From Henricia sp. BOLD:AAB3569 (taxonomy: Eukaryota; Echinodermata; Asteroidea; Spinulosida; Echinasteridae), in NCBI GenBank assembly GCA_037783545.1, contig JBBELK010000006.1:322501-386500 (forward strand): a stretch of 64,000 bases of DNA. The letters run 5' to 3'. Below the pieces are notes generated by a model. The model ran no database searches. It saw nothing but the letters and a program-made list of their open reading frames with translations, and had not been told where the DNA came from. Every line of letters begins with the position of its first letter. The first letter of the stretch is position 1. The position numbers and the translations under genes were made by a program. Positions 11,345-20,914 of the stretch are shown piece after piece.

Positions 11345-12215
11345 GGTAACATAAATGTCGGCATAGTCGTAAGGTTGGTGACATCGTCACCCTATAGATA
11401 GTATTCAAACACGTGCGAATACGCCATTTTGTAAGTCAAATAATTGTGGAAGTGATGTGCGTGCGCGTTGCGTGTGTCTCTGGTGGGCGTAGCGCGGTTT
11501 AGTTCACCAATGGGAGCCTTCGTACAGAGCGTTACGCGTGCTATGGACACACGCGGCGCGCGCAGCGCATTGCTTCCGCAGTGGCGCGGCGTTGTTTGAC
11601 ACACGACATGACGTCATGAGAAAGCTATCAATACATGCCTTTACGGTTCCCCCATAATTCACTGAGCGCGGAACATGGCACAGTGCATGATGGGATGCAA
11701 TTCTAGTACACATCGTCTCTGCGCTCACAGCTTTATTGCACAAGTGAATGAGAATTGACAGTACTCGGTCGCTTCAAACTTGTAAAACGTGACAAATTTG
11801 TGTTTTTGACAAATTTTCACTGGTAATATAGACCTCGGATACAAATTCAACCTACTGTATGTCTGTTTTGGGATTATATTGTCGTGAAAAACTGACACGG
11901 GTTGTCATAATGTTTATACTCCGATAACGCGATACAATGACAGTGCACAACGCGCCGAGTGTACCGAGAAGATGCCTACGCACTCAACGCGTCTTGCACC
12001 GTGCACGGTCATTGTATTCCCATTCACTTGAGCAATAAAGCCGTGAGGGCCGAGGCGATGTGTACTAGAATTGCATACCATCATGCACTGCGCCATCTAC
12101 CGTGCGCAGTGAATTGTGGGGGAACCGTAAAGTCACGTATTGATGAACAATGGCTTATGAATAGGGTGGCGACATCACGCGGACATGGCGACTATGCCAA
12201 CATTTACTTACAGAT
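11345..12215. mobile_element. Foldback element nested in the 4.6-kb transposon
   Basis: Arms of roughly 200-400 bp pair imperfectly. CTTTACGGTTCCCCCATAAT near 11640 matches the complement of ATTGTGGGGGAACCGTAAAG near 12113-12132. GGCATAGTCG near 11360 matches CGACTATGCC near 12190. The unpaired middle (about 11750-11990) is unrelated. No coding region. Confidence 0.75.
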
Positions 12216-12516
12216 TGAGAATGTGAAATTTAAGAATGGTAAACAGAAAAATATGACAAAATATGGTGTAAAAATCTCATCACCCGAAAGGTAAGTGTGA
12301 GGGGTGTGGTACGTCAGAAAAAGTTCTCTGGTCAAGATCCTTTAATCTCGTTCTGCAGCAATCTCAGCTCCTAAGCTCCACTCCTGGCGATTTCTCGCTC
12401 GGCCGCTTGATTTATCTTCGCAACATTCTCTACATCGTGTCGCGAGGATGACGGTTTGGTGGGGTTTGAACTTGACAGCTTCTGAAATAGAATTAAGATT
12501 TTATTTATAGCATGAA

Positions 12517-12675
12517 AAAAAGGTATTTTTTTTGTATACATTGAACAAGGACTTGAATGAAATTACCTCCTGAAATAAACAGATCATTCAGTTCTAAGCT
12601 GTATTTTTTTCGTATACATTGAATAAAGATTTGAATGAAATTACCTCCTGGAATCAACAGATCATCAAATTCTAA
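12517..12675. repeat. Tandem duplication, period about 85 bp
   Basis: Two copies share GTATACATTGAA, TTGAATGAAATTACCTCCTG and AACAGATCAT. Confidence 0.75.
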
Positions 12676-12955
12676 GATATACTTCCGACTTGCACTTCTG
12701 TCGCAAATGTTGCATTTCTGAGATAAATAAATAATAAATTACTGCGTAAAGTAATGCACAAAATGACGCAGCGAGCGGTCTGTGCGTAAGTGTGACAACA
12801 GAGGGCGCTGCGCACAGCGTGAATGGTTATCTTGTGCACTAACTGAAGGCAATTTTTGAAGGAGAAAATGTGATAGAAAAGCAACATTTGCGACAAAAGT
12901 GTAAGTGGGAAGTATATGTATTGGAATTAGATTATCTATTGATTCCAGGAGGTAA
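12640..12955. repeat. Foldback pair with arms of about 73 bp
   Basis: GTCGCAAATGTTGC (about 12700) pairs with GCAACATTTGCGAC (about 12883), and TACCTCCTGGAATCAA pairs with TTGATTCCAGGAGGTA. The right copy of the preceding tandem pair forms the outer part of the left arm. Confidence 0.75.
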
Positions 12956-13004
12956 TAGTTTCTCTAAAACCAACTCGACCGTTGTAGGCCTACCAACTCG
13001 ATTT

Positions 13005-13052
13005 GGCAAACGGTCGAGTTGGCAAACGGTCGAGTTGGCAAACGGTCGAGTT
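13005..13052. repeat. Short tandem repeat CAAACGGTCGAGTTGG, three units
   Basis: Three 16-17-bp units in direct succession, preceded at 12971 by an inverted partial unit, CAACTCGACCGTT. Confidence 0.85.
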
Positions 13053-14001
13053 GTCACAAGGATTAAGTTGACTATGATTTATGATCATTCCCACTGAAAA
13101 CAAAAAGTGATGATCAATGAACGCAGGTTCACTGTTGAAAGTGATACACCAGCCGAAATAATGAAATCAAATTTTGACAAACTTACAGAGAATTATTGGG
13201 CAATGTTGGAAGACGTGCAGGCAGTCATGTCGAAAACTCATCACACTCGCTCGATCTGGGCCGGTTTCCCGCCGGTTGCCGAACAAAGAATTAGACTGGT
13301 TCCCGTCCACATATTCCACATAGGACAATAGCAATAGGATCGGGGCGCGCGTGCATAAAACAAATAGTGTGTGATGGTATCCAGTCTCCTGGACTTGTAC
13401 CCAGACGTGCTTAACATCTTACGAAAGCAAATGTATACTGGCTCCAGTCCAGGATAGGGCCAACGTCTGTGCGTATCACTCCGCGGGTTTCTTATGGCGT
13501 AATCGGGTGATCGGGTAAAATGATATACATCGTATCGGGTCAATCGGAGGTTCAATCCCCTTCCATATATTATTTTTTTCATGTACTTTTCTCTCTTTTT
13601 CTGTTTGCAGTTTCCTAGAATCTTCATTTTTAGTAAAAAGAATGAACATTTACCTTTTCTTTGGCCAAATTTCATAAACTGCAACAGTGAATTTGTTTGT
13701 ACATCGACCGCGATATGATTGCAATTGCCGCCATGGGCCGTTATTTTTTCTACATTACTTTTTTCTACGTTACAATGACGTTGGGCCGATGATCTGCCAA
13801 CATTATAAATCAAACAGAAATGCCGACCATGGCCCAACGTTGTGCCAACAGTCATGTGCCAACACGAAAAGTTGAGCACGGTGCCGACATGAAACCCACG
13901 TTGGCCCAACATCAAATCTCAACCAATTGCCAACTGCGACGTGTGCCGACGTTCCCGACCAACAGCCAACGTTGGCCCGACGTCGTGGTGTTATCAGGGA
14001 T

Positions 14002-15092
14002 TGCTGCAGCGGATGTCGGATAGGCTTGGAGTCACAGGCGATGCACTTGCGTGGTTTCGTTCTTACCTTTCTGACAGGCTGCAGCAAGTATGGGTTCATG
14101 ATTCACTGTCAACACCTCATCTCCTTTCGTGCGGCGTACCTCAGGGGTCCGTATTGGGGCCTGTTCTTTTCACCATTTATACCCTACCTTTAGGTGATTT
14201 GGTGAGGAGGCATGGCTTAAGTTATCATTTTTATGCGGATGATACGTAGCTTTTTCTCTCGTTTAAACCTTCAGTGGTTGCAACGTTCAATTGCTTGGAA
14301 AGAATTGAGCAGTGTGTTACCGAGATTCAGGAGTGGATGGTACAAAACCGGTTAAAACTTAATGGTAATAAAACCGAATTTTTGTTAATTGGTACCTCAA
14401 AACAACGTGCCAAAGTTCAAGAGCCAAGCATCAGAATATCTAATTGCACCATCTTGCCTAAGGAAAGTGCTCGAAATCTTGGAGTCTTTTTTGACTCTTC
14501 ATTGGGCTATGGTGCAAATATCACGACATTGTGTAAAGCTGCATATTACCAGCTGCACAATATAGGATTGAGTAGAAAATACTTGACAGATGAAGCATCG
14601 GCTGCTGCTATACATGCATTTGTAACCTCCCGGTTAGATTCCTGCAATGCCTTGTTGTATGGCCTTCCACAGTGTGCTCTGTCTCGCCTTCAGCGATTAC
14701 AGAACGCAGCTGCGAGGCTGCTTAGAGCTACAAAGCGTACACAGCATATCACGCCTGTACTTAGGGCACTGCATTGGCTGCCTGTTACTCGCAGGATTCA
14801 ATACAAGTTGATGGTAATTACGTATAAGGCTTGTCATGGCCTTGGTCCTAAATACACGAGTGACTTGTTAGTGCCTTATATTCCCGCCCGTCCGTTGAGG
14901 TCATCATCTGACGCAACCCTTCTCAGAGTTCCTCAGGTGAGGCTAAAATCTGCAGGAGAAAGAGCATTCTGTTGGGTTGCGCCACAGCTGTGGAATAGTT
15001 TGCCTAAGACATTACGAGATTTAAATTCTCTGAAAGCTTTTAAGTCACATTTGAAGACGCATCTTTTTCACTTGGAGTTTAGTGATTTTTAA
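14002..15092 (+). pseudogene. LINE reverse transcriptase, C-terminal half
   Basis: It resumes immediately after the inserted element: MSDRLGVTGDALAWFRSYLS, CGVPQGSVLGP and YHFYADDT. A TAG follows at the codon after YADDT. The frame then continues LFLSFKP, KLNGNKTEFLLIGT, LGVFFDSSL, LDSCNALLYGLP, LQRLQNAAARL and LHWLPVTRRIQYK, typical of the CR1/L2 thumb and C-terminal region. It ends at the natural stop near 15092. Confidence 0.88.
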
Positions 15093-16010
15093 TTATAAAT
15101 GAGCTAGTGTGGTAGTTTTTATTAGTTGAGGGCGCGGGCTCGTCGGTGCGCGCGCGGGGGTCGGATTCGTGCTGCGAGGTGCGCGGCTGCAGGGGCATGG
15201 AGATGCGTGTTTCCTGTTTTGTGTTTTGTAGCGCGGGTTTGTTTCTCGCGCGCGCATTGGCGGGCCGTCTGTGCCTCCAATATGGTGATGTGGTTTTTAA
15301 AGTACTGTTTACTATTGTATTGCGCCTATATGAACATTTTAATGGATATATGGCGCGTTATAAGTGCTATTATTATGTTATTATTATAAGAAAAACCTTA
15401 CTAAAAGAGTTACGGTCGATGACCGGTGCGAAGTTGGTTACTGTCTTGTTCGACGTGCGCCTCTAATTGCACGTCAGCTGCACGCAACGTTTAAAAAAAT
15501 GCCAAGTGATGCCACCAATCTGATTTCAGTTTTGCACCCCATATTCGTAGGAAAAATGCTACTGCGTATTAAACGCCATAAGTATACGCACGCACACCCT
15601 GGAAAATGTTCCAAACACGCGCGCGTGTTGCTCGAAATTTGTTCGAAATACGGCACAACAGAAGCGCGTCACAAAAAAAATTTCGCTCAAAACCCTGATG
15701 CACGTGACAATTTGTAGGAAGTGACGTCATTTGAACGTGATCAATTGGCAGTCTATAGGTTCTATATGTCTGTGGTCTGTGCCTACGAGCTTAAATGGCC
15801 CAAAGTCGTCCTACATGTAATTACAGTCGCGGCAACGTTATTTGAATAGGTATATACTGGCAGTCTATGTATCCTCGGGCTACCATATTTCGCACACATA
15901 ACCCTTGTCACTGTTTTGATCACAATAGAGCAACCAAAAAGAACCTTTTGGCTCCTTTGTCAGATTCCTTATGTCCAACCCTACCTGGGAGTAAACTTTC
16001 AAGAAAGAGC

Positions 16011-16440
16011 AACGTCGCCGTTAGACTGGTCCCCTGTCCATGTGCACTACGCTGCTCTCGCTATACAAGGACAGGCACACGCCGAGCATTAACCACGGGT
16101 GATTGGCCGTTGTATTACCAAGCGTGATTGGTCGTTGTATTAAATATATGCATGATCTATTTTTAGAGTTTGCTCAACAACGAGTGAATTTCGCAATCGT
16201 TAATTTTGTCGCTGGGTTTTGCATATCCTATTCAATCTTTGCCATCCCTTATATTTATTTAGTAATTTTGGCAGTGGTGTACTCGTCAACGCCCAGGTTT
16301 GTACTGATACATTACTTTTTACTTGAAATGGCGCTGGAATGGCGCTGGATATTTATGCCAAACATGGCGGCGTGTACCTGTCCTCATATACGACGGAGGG
16401 GAAGTAAATACGAGGACAGGGAACCAGTCTACGTCGCCGT
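16011..16440. mobile_element. Miniature foldback with TAGACTGGTCCCCTGTCC ends
   Basis: TAGACTGGTCCCCTGTCC (about 16022-16039) is inverted as GGACAGGGAACCAGTCTA (about 16414-16431) with one mismatch. The same end motif recurs in the foldback at 33101-33288. Two tandem GTGATTGG(C/T)CGTTGTATTA units lie inside. Confidence 0.55.
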
Positions 16441-16657
16441 ACGACGCTAGCTTTGTTTTTGCAAACACATGCAAAAGTAGACTTGCCAAAGTTACGTGAC
16501 GTAAATTCGCTCCCTAGTCACATGTCACACTACGGTGTCCCCGTTGTGTCCATTATCCGAAAGAAGAAGTGCTTTCTAATAACTATGATACAGTACATTA
16601 CTTAAGGACATAATTGAAAGATTATTTGAGCTTTGGAGATGATTCAGTCATATACAA

Positions 16658-17024
16658 TTAAAGGAGTGTGACCAGATCACTTTTTTTTACCCATAACTCC
16701 CCGGGACTTACCTTATGGGTCATGAGATTTTTATATCATAACATCCGTTATATTTTTCTGATTACGAAACTGAAACTCCCGCGCTTCTAGGCCGCATATT
16801 TCCGAGGATATCGTCGAAAATCCACCGATTATTTGTAAACTAATTTTCCAGTATCAACGTTTATCCGCTGAAAGCATACTCGATAGTTTTGTTCAATTTT
16901 TTACTGGAAATTGCGAATGTTTTCGGGTTTTTGGGACATGGGAGGTGTGTATGGGAGTTACTTGATAATATTGGTAAGTTACATCGAAAACTATTTTCCA
17001 GAAACTCTGGTCACGCTCCTTTAA
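16658..17024. mobile_element. TTAA-flanked MITE, T2/Kolobok-like (TTAAAGGAG family)
   Basis: It starts TTAAAGGAGTGTGACCAGAT and ends CTCTGGTCACGCTCCTTTAA. The terminal inverted repeat is about 20 bp and TTAA is the likely target. It is 367 bp long and non-coding. TTAAAGG termini are known from T2-type MITEs assigned to the Kolobok superfamily. Confidence 0.75.
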
Positions 17025-17722
17025 ACCGCACGCTTTTTCTGGGACATCTATTACCAAAACCAGCAGTGAAGTTGACTGATGGAGGGCGGAATGGCTCAGG
17101 TCGGCTATATTGCCGTTAATTTCATTTTTAAATGAAGCCTTCAGTTTTTTTGTTTTGATCATGTTTTATTATCTGTTTGTATTCTCTCTGTCTGTCTCCC
17201 TTATGGAATGAGAAATATAACGAAATTGTAAATTATAAGTAAATTATTATGATTATAAATTTACCAATGTTTGACGAAATAAATAGTTAGAACACTCAAA
17301 AAAGAATTTCCTAATTATATAAAGGTCACTTACCTGCCATACAATTTGGATTATATGAGCTAACGGAGAAGAGACTTGAGCTGTAGATTGTTCTCGTGTT
17401 GCAATCAGATCCACCCTTGGAAGAATGGTTTCGTCCTTTGTTATGTAAATCTCTTGCGCCTATAGCTGGTTCGCTGCATGCCCTTCACCATTCGTCTGTG
17501 TCTTTTGGAAAAGCTTGTATGGCTGTTATCTGCTTATAATTAGGGAGGGTATTGTATTACCTGAAGAGCAAACAACAAAAGGGAGGGACCCAAGTCTCTT
17601 CTCCGTTAGCTCATATAATCCAAATTATATGGCAGGTAAATTATATTTCGCTAACTCCGAAGAGACTTGAGCTGTAGATTTTAAAGCATTACTAGACAAA
17701 ATAAGAAAGGAAATTCTGTTTC

Positions 17723-18910
17723 TTACTTTAAGGCAGATGAGAGTACTGCTTGTCCATATTTCTTGTCACTTTCAGTTTGTCTGTTGTAGAACACAGCAAA
17801 CGTCCTTGATGATGACCAGTCTGCTGTTTTGAGGATGGCTTTTGTAGTCATCCCAGCCCGTGCTGCTGCCGAAGTAGAGGCTCCTCTTACGGAATGGGCT
17901 TTAAAAAGACTGGTGTCAATGTTAGATTCCAGCATAACTGTTTTTAACCACCTTGCTATTGTGGAGGACACAACTGGATGGAAAGGTTTACCATGTGATA
18001 TGAATAGTTGAGATGTCTTATTAGCTCCTCTATGAGAGTAGGTTCTATTTAAATATTCCTCTAAAGCTTTGACGACACATAGCTTACGGTTGTCAGGAAA
18101 CTTAACCAGAGACATCTCATGATGAGTAGGACGTGTTATGGATGCACACTTGGGGAGTGTCGTCAAGTAAAACATATAGTCACCATTAGCTAATCTGATC
18201 ATGTGACCAATATCTAAGGCTATCAGCAATGAGCAACGTCCCGCCGTAACTAAAGCAATCAGCATAGCTAGCTTTAAAGTCAACTGTTTAAGACTGAGAC
18301 GTCTGTTATCAGGTAAGGACTTGAAGTAAGTCAACACTTTGCTTACATCCCAAGTAGACTCATACCTTGGTCGTGGTTGTCGGATATTGAAAACTCCTTT
18401 AAAAAATCTTGTCATCAGTTGATGTTGACCCACTGGCGAGCCCTCAATGAGATTGTGTGCGGAAGAGATCGCTGATCTGTATACATTTAACGTTCTGTAT
18501 TGCAGACCTCCATCCATGAGCTCTTGTAAAAAAGCAAGAATGTTAGCTATAGATGCTCGAACCGGATTAATGTGTCGTGTATTACACCAGCTACTCCAAC
18601 GTTGCCAAGAAGAGTTAAACTGCTTGTGTGTGCTGGTCCTCCATGATGAAAGGATGGTTCTTGATACTCTGTGCGAAATGCCACTTGACGTGAGATTTCG
18701 CCTGATAGTCTCCACGCGGCTAGCTGCATTGAATCCGCTAGAGGGTGACTCTGTGAGTTGTGTGGGAGTCTGAGGAGATCTGGTCTCTTGGGCAGAAGCA
18801 CTGGATGACTTATGGTCAGTTCTACAAGACCCGGGTACCATGGTTGGGTTTTCCAGACCGGAGCTATGAGAATAATTTCGCATTCCTCCTCGATGATTTT
18901 CTTGAGACAC
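17723..18910 (-). CDS. DIRS-type tyrosine recombinase
   Basis: The frame is open for 395 codons from the ATG. The N-terminal 90 residues overlap the RT reading frame, and the true start may lie further on. The SAM-like core-binding part includes SWRTSTHKQFNSSWQRWSSW, HINPVRASIANILAFLQEL and TLNVYRSAISSAH. The catalytic part shows the first arginine in ALVTAGRCSLL, the HxxR box in KAHSVRGASTS and the probable nucleophile tyrosine in RTFAVFYNRQ. In the family this enzyme inserts a circular DNA copy by a topoisomerase-like mechanism. The frame looks intact even though the element as a whole is broken. Confidence 0.88.
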   Translation of the reverse strand: MSQENHRGGMRNYSHSSGLENPTMVPGSCRTDHKSSSASAQETRSPQTPTQLTESPSSGFNAASRVETIRRNLTSSGISHRVSRTILSSWRTSTHKQFNSSWQRWSSWCNTRHINPVRASIANILAFLQELMDGGLQYRTLNVYRSAISSAHNLIEGSPVGQHQLMTRFFKGVFNIRQPRPRYESTWDVSKVLTYFKSLPDNRRLSLKQLTLKLAMLIALVTAGRCSLLIALDIGHMIRLANGDYMFYLTTLPKCASITRPTHHEMSLVKFPDNRKLCVVKALEEYLNRTYSHRGANKTSQLFISHGKPFHPVVSSTIARWLKTVMLESNIDTSLFKAHSVRGASTSAAARAGMTTKAILKTADWSSSRTFAVFYNRQTESDKKYGQAVLSSALK

Positions 18911-18932
18911 TTGGATATTAGAGCAAAAGTGG
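18547..18932 (-). pseudogene. C-terminal remnant of the DIRS RT/RNase H polyprotein
   Basis: This continues the RT frame after the 18942-20914 insertion: PTFALISKCLKKIIEEECEI, then IAPVWKTQPWYPGL, ISHPVLLPKRPDLL and DSMQLAAWRLSG, typical of the DIRS RT-RH tail. It overlaps the tyrosine recombinase frame. Confidence 0.8.
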
Positions 18933-18941
18933 GGAAGGTAT

Positions 18942-20914
18942 TAGTCTAGGCCCTAGACGTTGTTATTGTTTCGTTTTGAACGTCCGTCCCGGAAACCGAT
19001 CGCCGCGAGACAGTCAATAACAACGTCTAGGGAATCTCGTAGTGACAGCGCCGTGCGCGCGCACCTGTTATGCATAATGTTATGCAGAGCGCACTGTCGT
19101 CTGCTTACTATGCATGTATGCACGATGTCTAGTCCCCTGTGTCCTCACATCGTGGCATGACTGCACGGCGAAGCCGCGGGCTGGGAAAATCGTAATGCCC
19201 TCGGCAAACTTACGATTTCGACACGGCAATTTAGAGATTTTGTTGTAAATACAATTGTATAGGACATTGCAAATGATAGGTACTGTTCCACAGATAATCG
19301 AGACCACAGTTGAACCTATTTGCCAGTTTAAAACCCGCCGGTTCGGGAAAATAATCTTTCAAGCTGTACATTTTTTTGGAATGAAAAAAAAAACCGGGTG
19401 AAATTAAAACACTGCTTGTTGCCGTAGCTTGATCGTGTGTTGAACAGTTTATTGGCCTAAATCTCTATGGTTCAGAAATCATCGGAAATAATCTGGAATA
19501 TTTGACAGATACACATTTCATTTTACCATCCCATAACAGAGAAAATCGCTCACACCATGGAGCTATAATAAATAGCTCCATGCTTGACAAAATCTGGAAG
19601 AAAGAAACTCGCAACAAGCAAATACTGCACACCGGGCGACTCGTGCGGGCACAAAAACATAGCATCGACAATTAGAGAGAAACATTTTTTCGTGACATAA
19701 ATTCCCCTTCCCTCCCAATTGGTTTTCAAAATGTCAACTTAAAACCAGCAATAGCACTGTCATAAGATAAATCCTTAGGCCTATACTATAGGGACTTGGA
19801 AATCCGTGACATCAGTCGTGCAGTCGCGACACTGATCACTTCAACTTGGTCAAATCCGTAAACGAAGTTTGCAAGCTTGATAGACTGCTGCGTGAAATTG
19901 CACTTTAGTTTCTGTCATTTAATCTGCCAGGCTGATTTATTTTTGGTACAGGCCTATTGGGGCTGGTTTTGTTTGTATTTGTGCCAAATATCACGCAAAT
20001 CCACCTGTGCAGTGGTGAGATTTTCCGCCCCAAAATATCACCAAAATCACATCACAATTTTTACAGTTGCTGTCTATTTATTTTTATTGACGACTCCGCA
20101 CGTAAATTTGGCACATTTTAACAAGCATAAAACAGGAACTGCTTGATGAATTTTTGCAACAAAAGTATTTTTGATAGCTGTTGCAACTTGTCTGTTGTGT
20201 GAAAATGGTTTTAACTCAAAATATAAATGTTTAAAAATCTATTCCAAGTCGCTACCCAGGCCATTGACTTAGTGTACGGAGTCTCAATTGCCAAACTATG
20301 GTATTTTTTTCCGTTGGGCTCTCACTGTGTATCGGGCCGGTATATAATTTTTTTATTTTTTTGAAATTCGTTTTTGTTTTTAGTCGGGCTTAACACTCTA
20401 TGCAAAATTCAAAACTCGTGCGGTCTAGATGGATTTTTCCCGACGTATATTTTTTTCAGACCGACCGAAGCCTAACCGCCAACGTCGGTCGGCCTGTTAC
20501 TTCGCCACCCGTCCGTTGCAAAGAGTCTTCGCCTACCCTTGCAACCGCGCGAGCCACCCGTCGAAATCAACAACGCGTACCGGTCAAATCAACCACGCAC
20601 GGCGCGTACAAAACGACAAGAAACTTTCAAATCAACACGATATAAGCGCCGAACGTACATGTACGGTGCATGTACCAGGCTATTTGCTCTTAAGTGCGCG
20701 TGCGTTAAGAAGAATCTACCCGTATCTGCATACAAAACTAACGCATGCGCACAAATTTCCCCCCTGTTTCGGGGGGAGATTTTACGAGTTTCCCTAGACG
20801 GTCATTTTGACAAAACGATATGGTGATAGGACTACGAACGAGTCTATCGCGTGATTACGCCCTCTTGCGGCAGTCGGGTATCCAACACATAATGACCGTC
20901 TAGGGCCTAGACTA
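18942..20914. mobile_element. 1,973-bp TIR element with hairpin ends and 9-bp target duplication
   Basis: Perfect 18-bp terminal inverted repeats TAGTCTAGGCCCTAGACG are flanked by GGAAGGTAT on both sides (18933-18941 and 20915-20923). Removing the element and one repeat restores the DIRS frame (AYTF then PTFAL). Each end also folds on itself. CCTAGACGTTGTTATTG (18951) pairs with CAATAACAACGTCTAGG (19016). CCCTAGACGGTCATT (20793) pairs with AATGACCGTCTAGGG (20891). No transposase is visible. A 9-bp duplication suggests Mutator-like or Merlin-like mobilisation. Confidence 0.88.

Larger units (their letters stand above)
9416..13999. mobile_element. 4,584-bp TIR transposon inserted in the LINE, AT target duplication
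   Basis: Terminal inverted repeats of about 33 bp begin CCCTGATAACACCACGACGT and are identical by eye at both ends. AT flanks both sides (9414-9415 and 14000-14001). The host LINE reads straight through if one AT and the element are removed, so the boundaries are strongly supported. Many ACGTTGGGCC or GGGCCAACGT words cluster in the first and last few hundred bases. Inside are foldback elements, short tandem repeats and no convincing transposase. A 2-bp AT duplication is compatible with the ISL2EU group, which is only a suggestion. It is probably non-autonomous. Confidence 0.9.
7287..15390 (+). mobile_element. CR1/L2-like non-LTR retrotransposon (LINE), broken and interrupted
   Basis: Order is apurinic endonuclease, connector, reverse transcriptase, C-terminal domain, then a short 3' region ending in an ATTATTATGTTATTATTAT tail near 15385. 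Frameshifts near 7900, 8265, 8705 and 9350 and a stop just after YADDT (about 14249) disrupt it. A 4,584-bp DNA element (9416-13999) splits the RT domain; removing it with one AT rejoins the frame exactly. The 5' end is not defined. By family it moved by target-primed reverse transcription; this copy cannot encode an intact protein. Confidence 0.88.

Noticed and set aside
11392-12294. Cys- and His-rich frames in the 4.6-kb element
   Set aside because: They lie on the inverted arms of a foldback, appear on both arms as mirror frames and have no transposase motif.
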